Position numbers and translations under genes: made by a program. Positions 60,520-64,000 of a stretch of DNA of 64,000 nt are shown here, piece after piece. A model generated the notes under the pieces. It searched no databases and had not been told where the DNA came from. It saw only the letters and a list, made by a program, of their open reading frames with translations. Position 1 is the first letter of the stretch. Each line of letters begins with the position of its first letter. Source of the DNA: Acidimicrobiaceae bacterium (GTDB taxonomy: Bacteria; Actinomycetota; Acidimicrobiia; Acidimicrobiales; Ilumatobacteraceae); assembly GCA_020637235.1 (NCBI GenBank), contig JACJWG010000006.1, positions 163,337 through 227,336 of the forward strand, in the 5' to 3' direction.

Positions 60520-61726
60520 AAGGGGTGGTTGTGGCCTGCGCGTGCAGGGGACGCAGGATGCCGAGCGCGGCGGCGTCCCAGGTGAGCGTGCGTGCCCGTG
60601 CGAGGGCGGCATCGGCCAGCCGAGCCCGGAGGTCGTGGTCGTTCAGCACCTGCGCGAGCGTGGCGCCGAGGCGATCGAGCGGGGCCAGCACGCCGGTCAC
60701 GCCGTCGATCACGCTGCTGCGATGGCCGCGGATGTCGGTCGCAACCGCCGGTGTGCCGCAGGCCGCGGCCTCGGTGAGCGTGAGCCCCCAGCCCTCGGCG
60801 AGCGACGCGCTCGCCACCAACCACGCCCGCTGGTACCGGGCCACCAGGTCGGCGTGCGCCACCTGGCCGACGAAGGTGATCCACTCCCCTGCACCGAGGT
60901 CGCGAGCGAGCGCCTCGAGCTCGGCGCGCACCGGGCCGTCGCCGACGATCTCGAGCCGCAGCGCCGGCACCTCGCGCTTGGCCACCACCGCAGACCGGAT
61001 CAGCTCGTCGAACCGCTTCACCGGCGCCAGGCGAGCGACGGCCACCACGAGCGGCTCGGGTGAACGGGCGGCGACAGGATCGGCGGCGGGTCGGAACGCC
61101 TCGCTCACCCCGTTGTCCACCGCGAGCACCCGATCGGGCCGGAATCCGAGCTCGAGCAGCTCCTCGCGGGTCGCCTCGCTCGGCGTGACCATCTGCGTGC
61201 GCCGGTAGCACGGCGGGGCGATGCGCGCCTCGAGCGCACGACCGAACCCGGCGAGCGGTCCGGGCAGGATCTGGCCCCACATCGGCCCATGGACGTGGTG
61301 GAGGAAGGTGATCCGGGGCCGGCGGCACCACACCGGCGAGAACCACGGGACCCCGTTCCAGATCTCCACCAGCGCGTCGTACGGCCCCATCCGCCGGGTG
61401 ACCTCGCTCACGATCGTGCGCGGGAACACCGTGTAGCGGCTGCCGCGACGGATCACCCGGTAGCCGTTGCGGACGGCCTCGGCGGGTTGGCCGACCGCAG
61501 CGCTGGTGCGGTGCGTGACCTCGAGGCCGGTAGCGGCCCAGCGACGCATGAACTCGTCGGCGTGCACCTCGCTGCCGCCCGCGTCGGGGTCGTCGAGATC
61601 GCGCCACGCCATCGTGTGGATCCGGCGGACGCCGCGCTCGATCATCTCGGCGGCCAACCGGTCGAGCTCGTCGAGCTCGGGTGGGCGCCCGGCGGCGCGA
61701 TCGTGCGGGTGGGCTCCGTCCGACAT
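60515..61726 (-). CDS. GT4-family glycosyltransferase
   Basis: A 403-residue soluble glycosyltransferase with the GT-B fold. The C-terminal domain shows VARLAPVKRFDELI, VGDGPVR and the E-x7-E-type motif SLAEGWGLTLTEAAACGTP. The N-terminal GGSEVHADEF motif is common in GT4 enzymes. Its stop codon is supplied by the palindromic element, so the last residues (TTTPS) border the repeat. TAGCCT lies 9 nt before the ATG at 61726. Divergent from the membrane protein gene at 61765. Confidence 0.88.
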   Translation of the reverse strand: MSDGAHPHDRAAGRPPELDELDRLAAEMIERGVRRIHTMAWRDLDDPDAGGSEVHADEFMRRWAATGLEVTHRTSAAVGQPAEAVRNGYRVIRRGSRYTVFPRTIVSEVTRRMGPYDALVEIWNGVPWFSPVWCRRPRITFLHHVHGPMWGQILPGPLAGFGRALEARIAPPCYRRTQMVTPSEATREELLELGFRPDRVLAVDNGVSEAFRPAADPVAARSPEPLVVAVARLAPVKRFDELIRSAVVAKREVPALRLEIVGDGPVRAELEALARDLGAGEWITFVGQVAHADLVARYQRAWLVASASLAEGWGLTLTEAAACGTPAVATDIRGHRSSVIDGVTGVLAPLDRLGATLAQVLNDHDLRARLADAALARARTLTWDAAALGILRPLHAQATTTPS

Positions 61727-61735
61727 GCGGGTGCG

Positions 61736-61741
61736 AGGCTA
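61736..61741 (-). promoter_or_regulatory. -10 box TAGCCT of the GT4 gene
   Basis: TAGCCT 9 nt before the ATG at 61726, without ribosome binding site, in a 38-bp divergent promoter region. Confidence 0.4.
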
Positions 61742-61752
61742 CCCCTGGTCAC

Positions 61753-61758
61753 TAGTGT
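61753..61758 (+). promoter_or_regulatory. -10 box TAGTGT, probable leaderless start
   Basis: TAGTGT exactly 6 nt before the GTG at 61765. Confidence 0.5.
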
Positions 61759-61764
61759 CGCACC

Positions 61765-63687
61765 GTGCCAGCAGCGGACGAGCACGTGGACGACCTCGGC
61801 GACACGAACCTCAACGACACCAACGACATCGACGACACCGACGACATCGACGACATCCGTGACACGGGACGTCGGCCCGGCCCCGCCCGTTCGTCCGCGC
61901 CGCTCCCCTACGTGCTCGGCGGTCCGCTCGTCGGTCGCCGTGGACGCCCGGCCCGGTCGTCGTGGCTGTCGTTCGCGGCGATCATGGCGGTGGTGCTGAT
62001 CCCGCTGCGCGGCCTGTATCGCGGCACCGGCAGCTCGATGGAAGAGGGCTTCATGCTCGTCTTCCCGAAGCGGATGCTCGACGGCGACGTGCCCAACGTC
62101 GACTTCCTGCACCTGTACGGCCCCGGCTCGCTGCACGTGCTGATGGGCTGGTACCAGGTGTTCGGATACACCCTCGAGGCCCAGCGTGGCTTCGGTCTGC
62201 TGCAGCACCTCGGCATCATCTTCGGCATCTACGCGCTCACCCGGGCGTGGGGCCACCTGATCGCGACGATTTCGGCGATCACCGTCACCCTGCTGGTGCT
62301 CACGCCGATCGGACTGTCGGCGCTCGCCTGGGAGGGTGCGGTCGCACTGGCCATCTGGAGCGTCGTGTTCGGCGTTCGGGCCCTGCACACCAGCGGCCGC
62401 GATCGCACCCTGGCCCTGGTCGCGGCGGGTGCGCTGGCCGGGTTCGCGCTCAGCTTCCGGCCCGATCTCGTGCTCGCGTTGGGAGTCGCCCACACGTTCG
62501 TGTGGTGGCGGGCCACCCGCCGGGTCGGTGTCCGCCCGGTGGGCCTCTGGTTCGCCGGCGCGATCGTCGGCCTGGTGCCGATGTGGCTCCACCTCGCCGT
62601 CGCCGGTGTGGGCAACGCCTTCACCGGCATGGTGACCGAGCCCGTGAAGGAGCTCCGCCCGGGCCGCGAACTGCCCCGTCCGCCGAGCTTCTCGAAGGTC
62701 GACGGTGCCCTGCAGGCGGTGGTCGAAGGACCGGCCGACGCGCCATGGTGGCGCGTGCCGCACCTGGCCGCGCACCATCAGTTGTGGCTGTGGTTCTGGG
62801 TGGTGGTCGCCACCGCGTTCGGCGTGGTGATCGCCGCCGTGTTGCTGCGTCGACGCGCCGACACACCTCAGCGGCTGGCCCTGATGGCCGGCGGGCTGCT
62901 CGGGCTCGGGTTGTTGCCGCAGGCGATGCAGCGCCCGGACAGCACCCATCTGGCGTGGGGCTCGTGCGTGTCGTTCGCCCTGCTGCCCGCGATGCTCGTC
63001 GAGCTGGCCGGCATCGTGCGGCCCCGCCTGCCGGCGTGGCGCCGCGATCTCGCGATCGGTGCCGTGATCGCGCTCGCGATGCTCGTCGTGATGCCCTTCT
63101 ACACGTACCGCAGCTACCTGCTGTACACCCGCATCGGCGCAGGCGACAAGGTCGGCGGCTACGAGGTGAGCCGCGACGACCGCCGGTTCTACTTCGGCAA
63201 CGAGCCCCTGCAACGGGCCAGCCAGGCGGCGATCGACGAGCTCGACCGGTCGTCCGCCCCGGGTGAGCGGTTGCTCGTCGGCCCGGCCGATCTCAGCCGC
63301 ACGATCTACAGCGACGTGGTGTTCTACTTCATGTTCCCCGAGCTCGAGCCCGCCACGTACTTCATCGAGATGGATCCGGGTCTGGCCGACGACGAGGGCT
63401 CGAGCCTGGCCGACGACGTCGCGTCCGCCGACTGGGTGCTGCTCACCAACTTCTGGACCGGCTGGTATGAGCCGAACGCGTCGAGCGAGTTCGGCAGCGA
63501 CGCCCCGAACCAGGTGGTGGCGAACCAGTTCTGCCTGGTGGGCAACTACGAGGACGCGCTGGTGCTGCTGTACCGGAAGTGCCCGCCGGGTGCAGAGCCG
63601 AGCGGTGTCAGCCCGGCCGGCATCGGCATCGGCGCCGACCGGCGGGCCAGCCTCGAACGCGAGCTGGCCGAGCAGCACGCCGGCTGA
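61765..63687 (+). CDS. Polytopic membrane protein, GT-C glycosyltransferase-like
   Basis: A 640-residue protein with an Asp/Asn/Thr/Ile-repeat N-terminus (residues 8-32), about 11 helices up to residue 450 and a soluble C-terminal domain. The first loop after helix 1 has SSMEEGFMLVFPKRMLDGDVPNVDF and LYGPGSL, the acidic-loop arrangement of GT-C transferases. The exact family is not clear. The N-terminal repeat comes from five 9-bp RACGACAYC units (61813-61857). It is convergent with the DprE2-like gene. Confidence 0.75.
   Translation: MPAADEHVDDLGDTNLNDTNDIDDTDDIDDIRDTGRRPGPARSSAPLPYVLGGPLVGRRGRPARSSWLSFAAIMAVVLIPLRGLYRGTGSSMEEGFMLVFPKRMLDGDVPNVDFLHLYGPGSLHVLMGWYQVFGYTLEAQRGFGLLQHLGIIFGIYALTRAWGHLIATISAITVTLLVLTPIGLSALAWEGAVALAIWSVVFGVRALHTSGRDRTLALVAAGALAGFALSFRPDLVLALGVAHTFVWWRATRRVGVRPVGLWFAGAIVGLVPMWLHLAVAGVGNAFTGMVTEPVKELRPGRELPRPPSFSKVDGALQAVVEGPADAPWWRVPHLAAHHQLWLWFWVVVATAFGVVIAAVLLRRRADTPQRLALMAGGLLGLGLLPQAMQRPDSTHLAWGSCVSFALLPAMLVELAGIVRPRLPAWRRDLAIGAVIALAMLVVMPFYTYRSYLLYTRIGAGDKVGGYEVSRDDRRFYFGNEPLQRASQAAIDELDRSSAPGERLLVGPADLSRTIYSDVVFYFMFPELEPATYFIEMDPGLADDEGSSLADDVASADWVLLTNFWTGWYEPNASSEFGSDAPNQVVANQFCLVGNYEDALVLLYRKCPPGAEPSGVSPAGIGIGADRRASLERELAEQHAG
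61813..61857. repeat. 9-bp minisatellite, five units
   Basis: Five units of the pattern RACGACAYC near the start of the membrane protein gene, encoding NDT-NDI-DDT-DDI-DDI. Confidence 0.7.
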
Positions 63688-63700
63688 CCCTCCGAGCGAT

Positions 63701-63784
63701 CGGTCGGTCCGGTCCACCGGGACGACCGTGTCACCGCACGGAGCGACTGTCGGTTCATGTGGTGACGCGGACGGCGGCGTCACC
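63701..63784. terminator. Two hairpins between convergent genes
   Basis: Hairpin 63701-63728 (arms CGGTCG / CGACCG plus TCC / GGA) and hairpin 63761-63784 (perfect 8-bp arms GGTGACGC / GCGTCACC, 8-nt loop). Either can serve as terminator for one of the two convergent genes. Confidence 0.5.
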
Positions 63785-63819
63785 CGCAGCGCCCACGACG
63801 GCCGGGCGGTCTCGTGGGC

Positions 63820-64000
63820 TCAGCCGAGCGGGAGCCGGCGCCAGATCGGGCCGGGAACGTGTCGAAGGGCGCTGAAGACGAACCGCAGGATGCCGGGTGC
63901 CCACACGGTGCGCCGCCCGGCCCGCAGACCCTTCACCGCCAGCGCCGCCACCACGTCGGGAGTGGTGCTGAACGGCACCGGTTTCATGCCCTTGGTCATC
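63820..64000 (-). CDS. DprE2-like short-chain dehydrogenase (C-terminal part)
   Basis: The last 60 residues of a minus-strand gene that enters from beyond the window. The reading MTKGMKP...STTPDVVAALAVKGL, then RRTVWAPGILRFVFSALRHVPGPIWRRLP, is the characteristic tail of DprE2-type reductases, which complete epimerisation of decaprenyl-phospho-ribose to arabinose. The catalytic part is not in the window, so the call rests on the tail alone. It fits the AftD-like arabinosyltransferase at 39343. Confidence 0.6.
   Translation of the reverse strand, partial: MTKGMKPVPFSTTPDVVAALAVKGLRAGRRTVWAPGILRFVFSALRHVPGPIWRRLPLG

Noticed and set aside
1..64000. tRNA, rRNA, insertion sequences, integrases, toxin-antitoxin pairs or prophage genes
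   Set aside because: I looked for cloverleaf ends, transposase motifs and short paired ORFs and saw none I could support.

Overview
The window is about 64 kb of very GC-rich bacterial chromosome. It is tightly packed, with many GTG starts, many 4-bp ATGA/GTGA gene overlaps and -10-like TANNNT hexamers a few bases before start codons. Lipoprotein linkers rich in Thr, Asp, Ala and Gly, an AftD-type arabinosyltransferase, a DprE2-like reductase, DUF5522 and PPK2 point to an actinobacterium. Acidimicrobiia (Ilumatobacter-like) is my best guess from style; no rRNA, tRNA or phylogenetic marker is present to prove it. I saw no transposase, integrase, prophage or CRISPR array.

Layout. 1-2236: a minus-strand cassette of a ferritin-like diiron protein, an SCP2-like protein, a small zinc-ribbon protein and a dicluster ferredoxin (cut by the window edge), behind a long palindrome. 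2289-11843: SirB1-like protein, acyl-CoA synthetase, molybdenum-cofactor-sulfurase-like aminotransferase, coiled-coil protein, MFS transporter, an aldehyde dehydrogenase/Gfo-Idh pair, a glycerophosphodiesterase and a membrane protein. 11857-23150: a catabolic and uptake region with gamma-glutamyltransferase, luciferase-like monooxygenase, cytosine-deaminase-like amidohydrolase, a NitT/TauT-type ABC importer, creatininase-family hydrolase, M20 carbamoylase/allantoate hydrolase, VOC protein and a phytoene-desaturase-like flavoprotein; together they suggest use of a nitrogen heterocycle or amide. 23164-24402: a yybP-ykoY (manganese) riboswitch leading into an M50 site-2 protease. 24508-29960: a purine-type phosphoribosyltransferase, a three-subunit xanthine-dehydrogenase-family molybdoenzyme with its own operator, PPK2 and DUF5522. 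30219-36320: a complete five-gene oligopeptide (Dpp/Opp) importer. 36347-38133: enoyl-CoA hydratase and an AlkA-type glycosylase.

38147-64000 is a cell-surface glycan region: PIG-V-like mannosyltransferase, a 1437-residue AftD-like arabinofuranosyltransferase, three OafA-type membrane acyltransferases (two with SGNH tails), GT39-like, GT2-GtrA, Dpm1-like and GT4 transferases, two paralogous polytopic proteins, a GMC oxidoreductase cassette with two sugar-epimerase-like proteins, and the end of a DprE2-like reductase. The polyprenol-phosphate sugar synthase could feed the GT-C membrane transferases, and the acyltransferases could decorate the product.

The most unusual non-coding signals are: three pairs of 39-bp palindromes with an invariant 13-nt spacer, each between convergent genes (19006, 24408, 60429); the manganese riboswitch in front of a membrane protease, with a competing helix near the ribosome binding site; five in-frame 9-bp minisatellites in protein N-termini or linkers; and a recurrent TANNNT box 6-10 nt before start codons that lack Shine-Dalgarno sequences.
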